From an uncultured Fulvivirga sp. (GTDB lineage Bacteria > Bacteroidota > Bacteroidia > Cytophagales > Cyclobacteriaceae): a stretch of DNA of 64,000 nucleotides. The notes below the pieces were generated by a model, which worked only from the letters and a program-made list of their open reading frames with translations, was not told where the DNA came from and did not search any database. The position numbers and the translations under genes were made by a program. The number at the start of each line of letters is the position of its first letter. Positions within the stretch are counted from its first letter, which is position 1. The stretch covers positions 310,001 through 374,000 of the forward strand of contig CANMSE010000004.1 in the NCBI GenBank assembly GCA_947500555.1. Reading direction: 5' to 3'. Below, piece by piece: positions 18,835 through 26,022 of this stretch.

Positions 18835-19665
18835 TTAACCTTCTCTATCTAATGGAAAGAAATTGGGTTCATTTTTATGGTAGTCTGCATTTATGAACTC
18901 TTGTGGGTTAAAGCCTGAAAATTCTTTGAACTCCTTTATGAAGTGAGATTGGTCTGCATACTCAAACTCGTAGGCTATGTCTGCCCACTTTAACTGTTTT
19001 TTGTTCTGAATTTGTTTTAGGATTTCATTAAATCTAAAAATCCTATGAAACACTTTTGGAGTTAAACCGAAGTATTTTTTAAACTGATTTATTAGATGCT
19101 TTTGAGAGTATGAGTATGCAGTCATTATTTCTCGACTATCTGAAATTGGTTTCGACTGTATTTGTTTAAGAACAGATAAGATTGCTTTGGGTGCTGATTT
19201 ACTTTCATCAAACTTTTTTGAAAGCCATTCTTCTACGAGTTGAAATTTTCCTGAACTGTTTTTTGAATTTAAAAGCTGACTTCTTAATTCTAAAACCTCA
19301 TTTCCAAAGAATTTTTGAGCTGAAATCACCCTGTTACTTAGTTCACTAATGTTAACCTTTAAAAAAGGATAAGCACCATTGGTTTTGAATTGAACGACCA
19401 ACATTTCAGAATCCTGATGTGCCGAAATGGAAAGATAGTTTTTATGCATTCCAGAAATCCAAACATTTGTATAATTCCCATTTGGTTTTAAGCTGTCATT
19501 GTCAAAAGTATTTCTTTCAAAACCATCTAATTCAAATATGATGAAAAGATGTCCAGTCGGTATAACACGTTCAATTGAATGGTCGGGCTTGAAACCTTTA
19601 TAATAAAATATTGATTCAATATAATGGGCTAAAGGGTTTTCTAAAATATGTGTTTCAAATGTCAA
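18835..19665 (-). CDS. AraC-family transcriptional regulator (TTG start)
   Basis: 276-residue regulator. The N-terminal half (about 1-160) is a cupin-like sensing domain (ERVIPTGHLFIIFELDGF). The C-terminal half carries the paired AraC helix-turn-helix: YSQKHLINQFKKYFGLTPKVFHRI for the first, WADIAYEFEYADQSHFIKEFKEFSGFNPQEF for the second, with the family signature A-x-x-x-x-(F/Y)-x-D-Q-S-H-F. The only plausible start is TTG at 19665: an in-frame TAG lies three codons upstream and no early ATG exists. The GTTAGAC core motif of the putative cassette boundary lies 14 bases before it. Probably regulates the two genes downstream. Confidence 0.85.
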   Translation of the reverse strand: MTFETHILENPLAHYIESIFYYKGFKPDHSIERVIPTGHLFIIFELDGFERNTFDNDSLKPNGNYTNVWISGMHKNYLSISAHQDSEMLVVQFKTNGAYPFLKVNISELSNRVISAQKFFGNEVLELRSQLLNSKNSSGKFQLVEEWLSKKFDESKSAPKAILSVLKQIQSKPISDSREIMTAYSYSQKHLINQFKKYFGLTPKVFHRIFRFNEILKQIQNKKQLKWADIAYEFEYADQSHFIKEFKEFSGFNPQEFINADYHKNEPNFFPLDREG

Positions 19666-19678
19666 TGGCTGCTATATT

Positions 19679-20045
19679 GTCTAACGTCCAAACCCGTATG
19701 CTGTTAATTTCTTTAAAAGTATCTGATTCAAATATCCTTTGCAAGTAGCTGCGAAAACAACAAAATTCGCTGAAAGAACCTGCTTATTCAGTTCGTCATA
19801 CCTGTTTTTCATTCTGAAAGTAAGTTTTGCCTGATTTTTCTAAAGAATTTTATGATTGGTTAGCGGTTTGACATAATAAAGCGCAACGCTTTGATAAAAA
19901 ACGTAGGGATTGAAAAGCACCTTGGTTTCCCTGACCTACGAGCCAAGACCAATTTCTAAATTTATATTTTACTTGGTGGACTTACTAGAATCCGCTGAAC
20001 TTTCGGATTGCAGGTAAGCCCTATGTTTTTTATCTTTTGTTAGCG
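19679..20045 (-). repeat. Structured non-coding region with core motifs (putative recombination site)
   Basis: No gene in about 390 bases. On the minus strand it runs from a CTAAC core (within GTTAGCG at 20039-20045 on the plus strand) to GTTAGAC at 19685-19679. It contains several hairpins: a long imperfect one with arms at 19978-19994 and 20004-20021 (GGACTTAC.../...GTAAGCCC, inner CGGATT pairing), AAAGCG-CAA-CGCTTT at 19878-19892, and CGTAGG/CCTACG at 19902-19907 and 19935-19940. The arrangement, R''-like CTAAC, internal hairpin and R'-like GTTAGAC just before a start codon, resembles an attC site but is longer than most. Confidence 0.45.
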
Positions 20046-20056
20046 AGATTCTTAGT

Positions 20057-20284
20057 TCAGATGCCCGGTCTAACAATTAGATGGAGGATTATCATTGTGA
20101 CTATTACTCCAATAATTTTCAGTTTCATTCCATATGCCGATTGGTCAACAACATCACCTTCGTTATATCTGCCCTTGCCCTCTCTGATATCTGCAAAACT
20201 TGGAGATTCCTTGTTCTGGACTTTCCGAAGAATTGTTAAGTACAACCAATAGTAGACTGCTCCCAAGTAATCGAATAAATACAT
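20057..20284 (-). CDS. Small membrane protein, unknown function
   Basis: 75 residues with two likely membrane segments: residues about 5-20 (YLGAVYYWLYLTILRK) and about 54-70 (LKIIGVIVTMIILHLIV). Between them is a polar loop with GKGRYNEGDVVDQSAYG. Not recognised as a named family, though the loop looks conserved rather than random. Its start lies 12 bases from the stop of the upstream membrane-protein gene, so the two form an operon within one cassette-like block. A plus-strand open frame overlaps it antisense; the minus-strand product looks more protein-like. Confidence 0.6.
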   Translation of the reverse strand: MYLFDYLGAVYYWLYLTILRKVQNKESPSFADIREGKGRYNEGDVVDQSAYGMKLKIIGVIVTMIILHLIVRPGI

Positions 20285-20296
20285 TCTGCTGGATTG

Positions 20297-20623
20297 TTAA
20301 TACAAAAAATTTCTCAAAACCGTATTAGCCAGCATAATTGCGTCAATTACGATAATTGTCAATAGAGATGATCGTAAATACTTCTGCTTATACGCCAATC
20401 CCTTATAAGGGATCAATGTTACTAAGGTTCCAAGAAAAAATCCTACGATTGGAATTGTGAAAATTATTGTGGTCAAAGCAGCGGTATTTACTCCTTTTTG
20501 GTCTACGTATTCACCTGCTAAATTTACTGCACCTCGATTGAAAATAGATGTTATTGCAAATGTTATCACACTTAAAATGACTATTATCCAAAGGTGCTTG
20601 TTGCGTTGTTCCTTAGTGTACAT
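20297..20623 (-). CDS. Multi-spanning membrane protein, unknown function
   Basis: 108 residues from ATG 20623 (MYTKEQRNKHLWIIVIL). Three membrane segments are apparent: about 11-27, 46-68 and 85-102. The open frame continues 56 codons further upstream, but that part runs through the inverted-repeat region before the gene and lacks protein character, so the internal ATG is chosen. A GTTAGCG core motif lies 28 bases upstream of this start. First gene of a two-gene block with the next small membrane protein. No family recognised; transport or immunity roles cannot be distinguished. Confidence 0.6.
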   Translation of the reverse strand: MYTKEQRNKHLWIIVILSVITFAITSIFNRGAVNLAGEYVDQKGVNTAALTTIIFTIPIVGFFLGTLVTLIPYKGLAYKQKYLRSSLLTIIVIDAIMLANTVLRNFLY

Positions 20624-20650
20624 ACTGATTATTCGTTGTTGGGTAGTTCT

Positions 20651-20885
20651 CGCTAACGACCAGCTATCGGGCGTATGTCCCGAACTTAGCTGATGGAAAA
20701 CTAAGCTAGTAAAGCTGCGCCACTCGCACAACTGTTTCTTATGGAAAGCTGCGTTTAGAAGTAAAAATCCAGAAGTACAGAAGATGCTCAAAGAACTAAA
20801 CTTTTAGAAGGCGCAGCTTTACGGTTTGGTCGCAGAAAAGATAGGTTAGAAGCACTAAGACATATGCCCGATCAGCGTCTGTTAC
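20651..20885 (-). repeat. 235-bp nested inverted repeat between accessory genes (attC-like)
   Basis: Three nested arms: CTAAC (20653-20657) with GTTAC (20881-20885); ATCGGGCGTATGTC (20666-20679) with GACATATGCCCGAT (20859-20872), 13 of 14 pairing; and a perfect 13-bp pair GTAAAGCTGCGCC (20709-20721) with GGCGCAGCTTTAC (20810-20822). The outer GTTAC contains the stop codon of the preceding gene on the minus strand; the other end, GTTAGCG, lies just upstream of the next gene. The structure could fold into one long imperfect hairpin. Confidence 0.6.
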
Positions 20886-21298
20886 CTGCCGTATTTACCC
20901 CAACCATAGACTTTGTTCAGTCGTTCGTTCACCACGATGTTCACCAGCCCGTTCTCTGTTTGGATGTTTGTTCGAGGTTGCCCGATGATTTCGGAGTTCC
21001 ACCAGTCTGGAATGTCGATTCGATGCAGTTCGATCGATTCGTTTTGCAGGTCGGTTTCATTATCAAATGAAATTGGCATTTCAGAAGTTCGGAAGCTGAA
21101 AATGAAAGTGTTGATGTCAATATCGTTCTGCAAGTAAATGTCTGTTATTTCCTCGTTCACTAGTTCGATTGGAATCCAGCCCTTTTCAAAGAAGTTGTCT
21201 TTATCCGCCTGTTCGAAAGTTGTGTATTCAGTTGTTACTCTGTCTAAGTTACAAGAGAGTAGGAAGGTTGAAAGAGCAATTAGCAGAAGTATTCTCAT
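20882..21298 (-). CDS. Putative lipoprotein, unknown function
   Basis: 138 residues with a clear lipoprotein signal (MRILLLIALSTFLLSC, cysteine at 16). The mature part is acidic and beta-rich; TWE-like catalytic motifs are absent and no family is recognised. It is flanked by a 10-bp inverted pair, GTTACCTGCC at 20881-20890 and GGCAGGTAAC at 21310-21319. Its TAA stop is part of the GTTAC outer arm of the downstream inverted repeat, and a GTTAGCG core lies 26 bases upstream of its ATG. This is the first block of the cassette-like series. Several plus-strand antisense frames overlap it but look random. Confidence 0.65.
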   Translation of the reverse strand: MRILLLIALSTFLLSCNLDRVTTEYTTFEQADKDNFFEKGWIPIELVNEEITDIYLQNDIDINTFIFSFRTSEMPISFDNETDLQNESIELHRIDIPDWWNSEIIGQPRTNIQTENGLVNIVVNERLNKVYGWGKYGR

Positions 21299-21323
21299 GA
21301 TGCAGTCATGGCAGGTAACATAT

Positions 21324-21375
21324 CGCTAACAGCACCTTTCTGTTATTAAACGTTTGTAAATATTTGTAAGCGTTT
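21324..21375 (-). repeat. Boundary motif region at the head of the accessory segment
   Basis: On the minus strand, tandem TTACAAATAT-TTACAAACGT (21369-21350) is followed by the hairpin TAACAG-AAAGGTG-CTGTTA (21345-21327) and the core GTTAGCG (21330-21324). It lies between the acyltransferase stop and the first accessory gene. The TTACAAACGT tandem recurs before ssb at 35277. Confidence 0.45.
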
Positions 21376-21410
21376 CCAAATGTTTTATTTAATAAAAATA
21401 GAAAATTTAA

Positions 21411-22160
21411 CTAAGAAGAATTAGCCCCATTATCAACCAACAACTTCTCCATGACTTTAAAAGTCTTATCCTTTAATCCATTCACCGTTTCCATGGTATA
21501 GCTGCTGGTATCTATGGCCTCTCCGAAAACTACTTTTATTTTACCAGGCTTTATGCTCATAGTGCCTGGAGGCATAAGTTTTCCTGCATTGATAACCACC
21601 ATGGGCATAATTGGAGTTTTGGTTTCTATGGCTGTTCGAAAAGCACCACTGTAAAAAGGTTGTAGCAACTCCTCAGTCCTGTTTTGAGTGCCTTCTGGAA
21701 AGATCAGAATAGAGACTTGCTTCGCTAAAATATCTTTAAGTGTTTTTAGACTGGCCTTTCTACTCTCTGTACTGGAGCGGTCAACTACAACAGTAACTAC
21801 CCTTATAATGAGTCCAAACACGGGAATCTTAAGTAATTCTTTTTTTGCGAGTGGCCGAAATTGATTTGGTATTGCTAATGCAATTCCGGGAGCATCAAGG
21901 AATGAGGTATGGTTACAGGTATAGATGTAGGACTTTCGCTTATCGACATAATCTTTGCCAATAATGGTGTAGTGAATGAAATTTAAAACACTGAAAATAA
22001 TAGACCATATTTTCAGCCCATAGAAGGTGCCCATACCTATTCTCACATGAATTAGAATTGGCAACACAATAAGAGGTAAGAGGATGATCATGAATACACT
22101 GAACACCAGTAATACCCATATCATGTAAAGTTTAAGAAAGACGGTTTTCAAAAAGCTCAT
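21411..22160 (-). CDS. plsC: 1-acyl-sn-glycerol-3-phosphate acyltransferase (PlsC family)
   Basis: Membrane-bound acyltransferase transferring an acyl chain to lysophosphatidic acid in phospholipid synthesis. N-terminal membrane segments (about residues 5-45) precede the catalytic NHTSFLD (the H-x4-D motif, about residues 82-88). The acceptor-phosphate motif IFPEGTQNR follows at about 153-161, and VMPMVVINAG gives the later conserved Pro block. 249 residues is typical. It lies upstream of the accessory segment on the same strand and diverges from the CHAT-TPR gene (100 bases between starts). Acyl acceptor specificity within the PlsC family is not certain. Confidence 0.9.
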   Translation of the reverse strand: MSFLKTVFLKLYMIWVLLVFSVFMIILLPLIVLPILIHVRIGMGTFYGLKIWSIIFSVLNFIHYTIIGKDYVDKRKSYIYTCNHTSFLDAPGIALAIPNQFRPLAKKELLKIPVFGLIIRVVTVVVDRSSTESRKASLKTLKDILAKQVSILIFPEGTQNRTEELLQPFYSGAFRTAIETKTPIMPMVVINAGKLMPPGTMSIKPGKIKVVFGEAIDTSSYTMETVNGLKDKTFKVMEKLLVDNGANSS

Positions 22161-22260
22161 AACTCGCCAAATTACAAAATGCTGAACAGATTAATTATTT
22201 GATTACAAGGTTTTTAGTAGCCAAATCAAATTTATACCTTGGTAGTAAATTTAAAGTTGT

Positions 22261-25068
22261 ATGAAGTTACTTTTAACTCTTGTCTTAATAGTTGCTTTTA
22301 GTCTTCCAAGTTCAGCTCAGTTTGGAAAGCTGTTGAAAGAAAAAGCGAAGAACCTGGCTTCCAAAGAAAGTCTGAATAAGCTTAAAGGGCTTGCCGGTGA
22401 TAAGTTAGATGATGCTCGTGCCGGACTCGATTCCACGGCTTTCAACTTTGCCATATCAGTTAATGATAATTCTGATTTGGTAAACACAGATACGAATAAG
22501 GATAAAATGCTCAAACTCATCACTAATTATAAAGGTGATGAGGAAGCAACACAACAAGAGAAGGCCAGGAGTCTTAAAGATGCCGGGGAACTGGCCTATG
22601 CCAAAGGGTACTATAAACAAGCTGAGGCTTTATTAATAGATGCCAAACTGCTATTTGAGACGAGTGACAGTTCAGATGTTAACTATTATACTACTATCGC
22701 TGACCTAGGCTTACTTTATAGCACCATGGGCCGATATGGGAAAGCGAATGACTTTACAGAACAGGCGTTGGAGTTACGACTAGAAAATCTCGGGGAAGAT
22801 AATCCTGGCTATGGTGCTTCGCTTAATAATTTATCAGTATTGCAGAAAGAGACAGGGGACTATAATGAAGCTGAAATAAATATTAAGAAGGCTATAAAGG
22901 TATTGGAAACTGCTGAGACTCAAACGAGCATGCCAGTGGCTATTGCGTTGAATAATCAGGCTATGCTTTATCAGGCCATGGGCAGGTATGACCAGGCAGC
23001 AGAACTCATGACCAAAGTGATCGACATTTCGTCTGATCTGCAAGGTGAAAAATCCGCAAACCATCAAAAATTCTTATCTAATCAGGCGATGTTGTATCGG
23101 GAGATGGGTAAACTGGATGAGTCGTTAGCACTTTTCAAGCAGCTAATAAAAATTAAAGAGCGAAGGTTTGGTACTAAGCATCCCGACTATGCGCATATGC
23201 TTAATAACCTCGCTTCACTTTATTTGCAATTAGATCAACCGGAAGAAGTTGAGCCTTTACTGAAACAGTCTCTAAAGATCTATGAAGATAAATTTGATAA
23301 GGAACACAAGCTTTATGCTTCTGCTCTAAAGGACCTAGGTAATTTTTATAGGTATACTGAAAATTTCGATGAGGCAGAAAAGTCTCTGAAGGAATCACTG
23401 GAAATCAGTCGAACAGTACTCGGGGAAAATCACCCTGAATATGTAGATAATCAGGAGGATATTGGAATTCTTTATTGGAAAATGGGAAATACAGTAGAAG
23501 CTCAAGATTGGTTTAGCGAATCTTTGAAGGCTACCATGAATTTTATCAATGACTATTTCCCACCCATGAGTGAAGCGGAAAAAACGAAGTATTGGGATAA
23601 GTTGAGGCCGCGATTTGAAACTTACTTCTCGTTTGCTTTTGATGGAGATAAGTCTGACCCAATTATTAAAGAAGCATTTAATTATCACATTGCAACCAAG
23701 GGCCTTCTGCTAAATACCTCTAACAAAATAAAACGCCAGATTTTGGATAGCGGCAATGAAGAACTGAAAGAACAATATTTGGTTTGGGTTGATCAGAAAG
23801 AAACCTTAGCGCGTTTTTATGGCTATTCTAAAGAAGAGTTGGAAGAGCAGAAAGTGAACCTGGATTCCTTAGAAAATGCTGCAAACACTACCGAACGTTG
23901 GCTATCGCAGAAGTCTGAGGTATTTAGTGATGGGTTTCAACTCAAGCAAAAAACCTTTAATGATGTAGCTGGTAAGCTGAAGACTAATGAAGTGGCCGTT
24001 GAGATAATTAGGTATAGAACATTTACAAACAAACTGAGTGATGATGTGAAATACGCTATTGTCGCTGTGCAGCCCGATCAGTCTTTCAAGCATAATGTAG
24101 CCTTAAATGGTAGTCAATTAGAGTCCCGTTATTTCAAGTATTACAATAATGCCATTAAACAAAAGATTACTGATGAGTACAGTTTTGATCAATACTGGTC
24201 ACCACTGGTTCAAGTCCTTTCTGCTGGTAAAAAAGTCTATGTATCTGCTGACGGTATCTACAACCAAGTCAATTTGAATGGATTGCAAAAAGACGGTAAA
24301 TATGTGTTAGATAGTTATGATATCCACTTAGTCGGAAATACTAAGAATTTGGGAGCATCGGCTAATAGCTCCAGTAGTAAGTCGGCATTCTTACTTGGCA
24401 ATCCTCTTTTCGGAAGTTCTGATATTGACAAGTTGCCGGGAACAGCCGTTGAACTTTCCGCTATCAGTAGGAAGTTAGGAGCGTATGGATATAAGGTAAA
24501 AAAGTATACTCAAGCCAATGCTAAAGAGGCAAATATCAAGCAGGTAGAGAGTCCTCGTATTGTTCATATTGCCACTCATGGATATTTCTTAAAAGACAAT
24601 GAATTAAAAGGAGGGCAGGTTTTTGGTGTAAATTCTGAGAGTGCCGCTAACAATCCATTATTGAGATCTGGGTTGTTGCTAGCTAATGCTGGCAGTACCG
24701 ATCAAAGCTCAGCTTCTTTGAGTAGTAGTAACAATGGGGTACTTACCGCTTATGAAGCCATTAATCTAAGACTTGACAAAACGGACTTGGTCGTGCTGAG
24801 TGCATGCGAAACGGCAGTGGGTGATATTAAAGCTGGAGAAGGAGTTTATGGTCTACAGCGAGCTTTTATTGGTGCCGGAGCTAAATCTTTGCTTATGAGT
24901 CTTTGGAAGGTTGATGATCAGGCAACGCAGGAGTTGATGATAATCTTTTATTCAAACTTCCTTAAGAGCGGCAATAAAAGATCGGCCTTTAGACTGGCGC
25001 AGAAGCAATTAAAAACTAAATACAAACATCCGTACTATTGGAGTTCATTTGTTTTGGTGGATAACTAA
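22261..25068 (+). CDS. CHAT-domain protein with TPR array
   Basis: Signal peptide (MKLLLTLVLIVAFSLPSSAQ), then about ten tetratricopeptide repeats of the kinesin-light-chain type, roughly 42 residues each (about 95-430; e.g. MGRYGKANDFTEQALELR and LGEDNPGYGASLNNLSVL). A helical linker follows, then a C-terminal CHAT (caspase HetF-associated with TPRs) domain from about 600 to 935. The likely catalytic pair is H773 in HIATHGYF and C849 in LSACETAVG, so an active cysteine protease is possible. AFIGAGAKSLLMSLWKVDD is the usual CHAT end motif. An exported CHAT-TPR without a neighbouring partner; its substrate is unknown. TACCTTGG about 20 bases upstream is a near-match to the -7 element. A terminator follows. 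Confidence 0.92.
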   Translation: MKLLLTLVLIVAFSLPSSAQFGKLLKEKAKNLASKESLNKLKGLAGDKLDDARAGLDSTAFNFAISVNDNSDLVNTDTNKDKMLKLITNYKGDEEATQQEKARSLKDAGELAYAKGYYKQAEALLIDAKLLFETSDSSDVNYYTTIADLGLLYSTMGRYGKANDFTEQALELRLENLGEDNPGYGASLNNLSVLQKETGDYNEAEINIKKAIKVLETAETQTSMPVAIALNNQAMLYQAMGRYDQAAELMTKVIDISSDLQGEKSANHQKFLSNQAMLYREMGKLDESLALFKQLIKIKERRFGTKHPDYAHMLNNLASLYLQLDQPEEVEPLLKQSLKIYEDKFDKEHKLYASALKDLGNFYRYTENFDEAEKSLKESLEISRTVLGENHPEYVDNQEDIGILYWKMGNTVEAQDWFSESLKATMNFINDYFPPMSEAEKTKYWDKLRPRFETYFSFAFDGDKSDPIIKEAFNYHIATKGLLLNTSNKIKRQILDSGNEELKEQYLVWVDQKETLARFYGYSKEELEEQKVNLDSLENAANTTERWLSQKSEVFSDGFQLKQKTFNDVAGKLKTNEVAVEIIRYRTFTNKLSDDVKYAIVAVQPDQSFKHNVALNGSQLESRYFKYYNNAIKQKITDEYSFDQYWSPLVQVLSAGKKVYVSADGIYNQVNLNGLQKDGKYVLDSYDIHLVGNTKNLGASANSSSSKSAFLLGNPLFGSSDIDKLPGTAVELSAISRKLGAYGYKVKKYTQANAKEANIKQVESPRIVHIATHGYFLKDNELKGGQVFGVNSESAANNPLLRSGLLLANAGSTDQSSASLSSSNNGVLTAYEAINLRLDKTDLVVLSACETAVGDIKAGEGVYGLQRAFIGAGAKSLLMSLWKVDDQATQELMIIFYSNFLKSGNKRSAFRLAQKQLKTKYKHPYYWSSFVLVDN

Positions 25069-25149
25069 GAACGATGACCCTTGACTTTTTCAAAAGGTAT
25101 CAAGTTATTTACTAAATATTAAAATTAATTATTCACTCTTTGCTTGCAG

Positions 25150-25180
25150 AACCTCCTTGTAAAAAGGGAGGTTTTATTTT
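25150..25180 (+). terminator. Terminator after the CHAT-TPR gene
   Basis: Stem AACCTCC (25150-25156) / GGAGGTT (25167-25173) followed by TTATTTTT. It overlaps the stop codon of the convergent minus-strand gene. Confidence 0.8.
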
Positions 25181-25926
25181 TCTTCCAAAGCATTGAAATC
25201 AACCAGGCATCTGTTAACTACCACGGCAAGCTCATACTCTGTAGCCTTCCGTATATAGCCATCATCAATTTTACAGAAGTTCATAAAATCTTCGACCTTG
25301 TCCTCCGGTAAGCCAGTAATGTCCATGACTACACGAGGATTATACTTTGATTCAATATTCTTGTAAAGGTTATACTCTTGTTGTAAAGTCTCCATCTTCT
25401 TGGTTTCCTTACGTTCTTTACTGAATAAATTCCCTAAAGCCGTTAAAGGACCACCAACTGCCACACCACCTCCATTAACGGGTCTTGCAGATCTTTTTAC
25501 TCCAGGTAGTTGAAGTTGCTTAGTGTCTTCTTCAGGGGAAACTTCAGCATCAATTAAAGCTCTTTTCAAAGCATACTCATCTTTAAAAGCGAAAACCTTT
25601 ACCGCCTCTAATTCCAATGTAGATTGACTTAATTCTATGGTTACGACTAGTTTGTCAGTGGTTATCTGTTCGTTCAACCGGAATTGATAAGACTCAAAAC
25701 CTATAGCTGAAAAAATTAGTGTATCAGCAGGTGACATATTAATCCAAAAACGGCCTTCAGTATTACTGGCTGTTCCCTGACCGGTATTTTTATTTACAAT
25801 GTGAACGTAAGGAATTGCTTCTTTGGACTCGCTGTCAACAATTTCTCCAATGATTTCAACATTGTGTTGTTGTGTAAAACCAACTGCTGTAATGAGAAGA
25901 AGAACGGTGGTCAGGGCGAGCTTCAT
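25174..25926 (-). CDS. Exported protein with carboxypeptidase-like regulatory domain
   Basis: Signal peptide (MKLALTTVLLLITAVGFTQQ) then a CarboxypepD_reg-like beta-sandwich (about 22-110): VEIIGEIVDSESKEAIPYVHI, NTEGRFWINMSPADTLIFSAIGF. This is the domain found at the N-terminus of TonB-dependent receptors, here without a barrel. The remaining 140 residues include a low-complexity Gly/Val stretch and a C-terminal helical part with no recognised function. Start ATG 25926 is the first codon giving a sensible signal peptide; the frame continues 12 codons upstream. It is divergent from the OmpA/PD40 gene (96 bases between starts). Envelope role inferred. Confidence 0.8.
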   Translation of the reverse strand: MKLALTTVLLLITAVGFTQQHNVEIIGEIVDSESKEAIPYVHIVNKNTGQGTASNTEGRFWINMSPADTLIFSAIGFESYQFRLNEQITTDKLVVTIELSQSTLELEAVKVFAFKDEYALKRALIDAEVSPEEDTKQLQLPGVKRSARPVNGGGVAVGGPLTALGNLFSKERKETKKMETLQQEYNLYKNIESKYNPRVVMDITGLPEDKVEDFMNFCKIDDGYIRKATEYELAVVVNRCLVDFNALEEK

Positions 25927-26022
25927 GAAATATACAACGCATTTTTCCATCATAGGATACAAATATCTTTAATATTTGAGTCAGAATAAACTATTTTTAT
26001 CTTTTCTTCCAAAACATCAATC

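Noticed and set aside
20037..20252. Plus-strand open frame of 71 codons.
   Set aside because: Antisense to the small membrane protein gene, whose hydrophobic layout and close spacing to its neighbour favour the minus strand.
20624..20791. N-terminal extension of 56 codons for the membrane protein at 20297-20623.
   Set aside because: It runs through the inverted-repeat region, reads unlike a protein, and an ATG with a good hydrophobic start is present at 20623.
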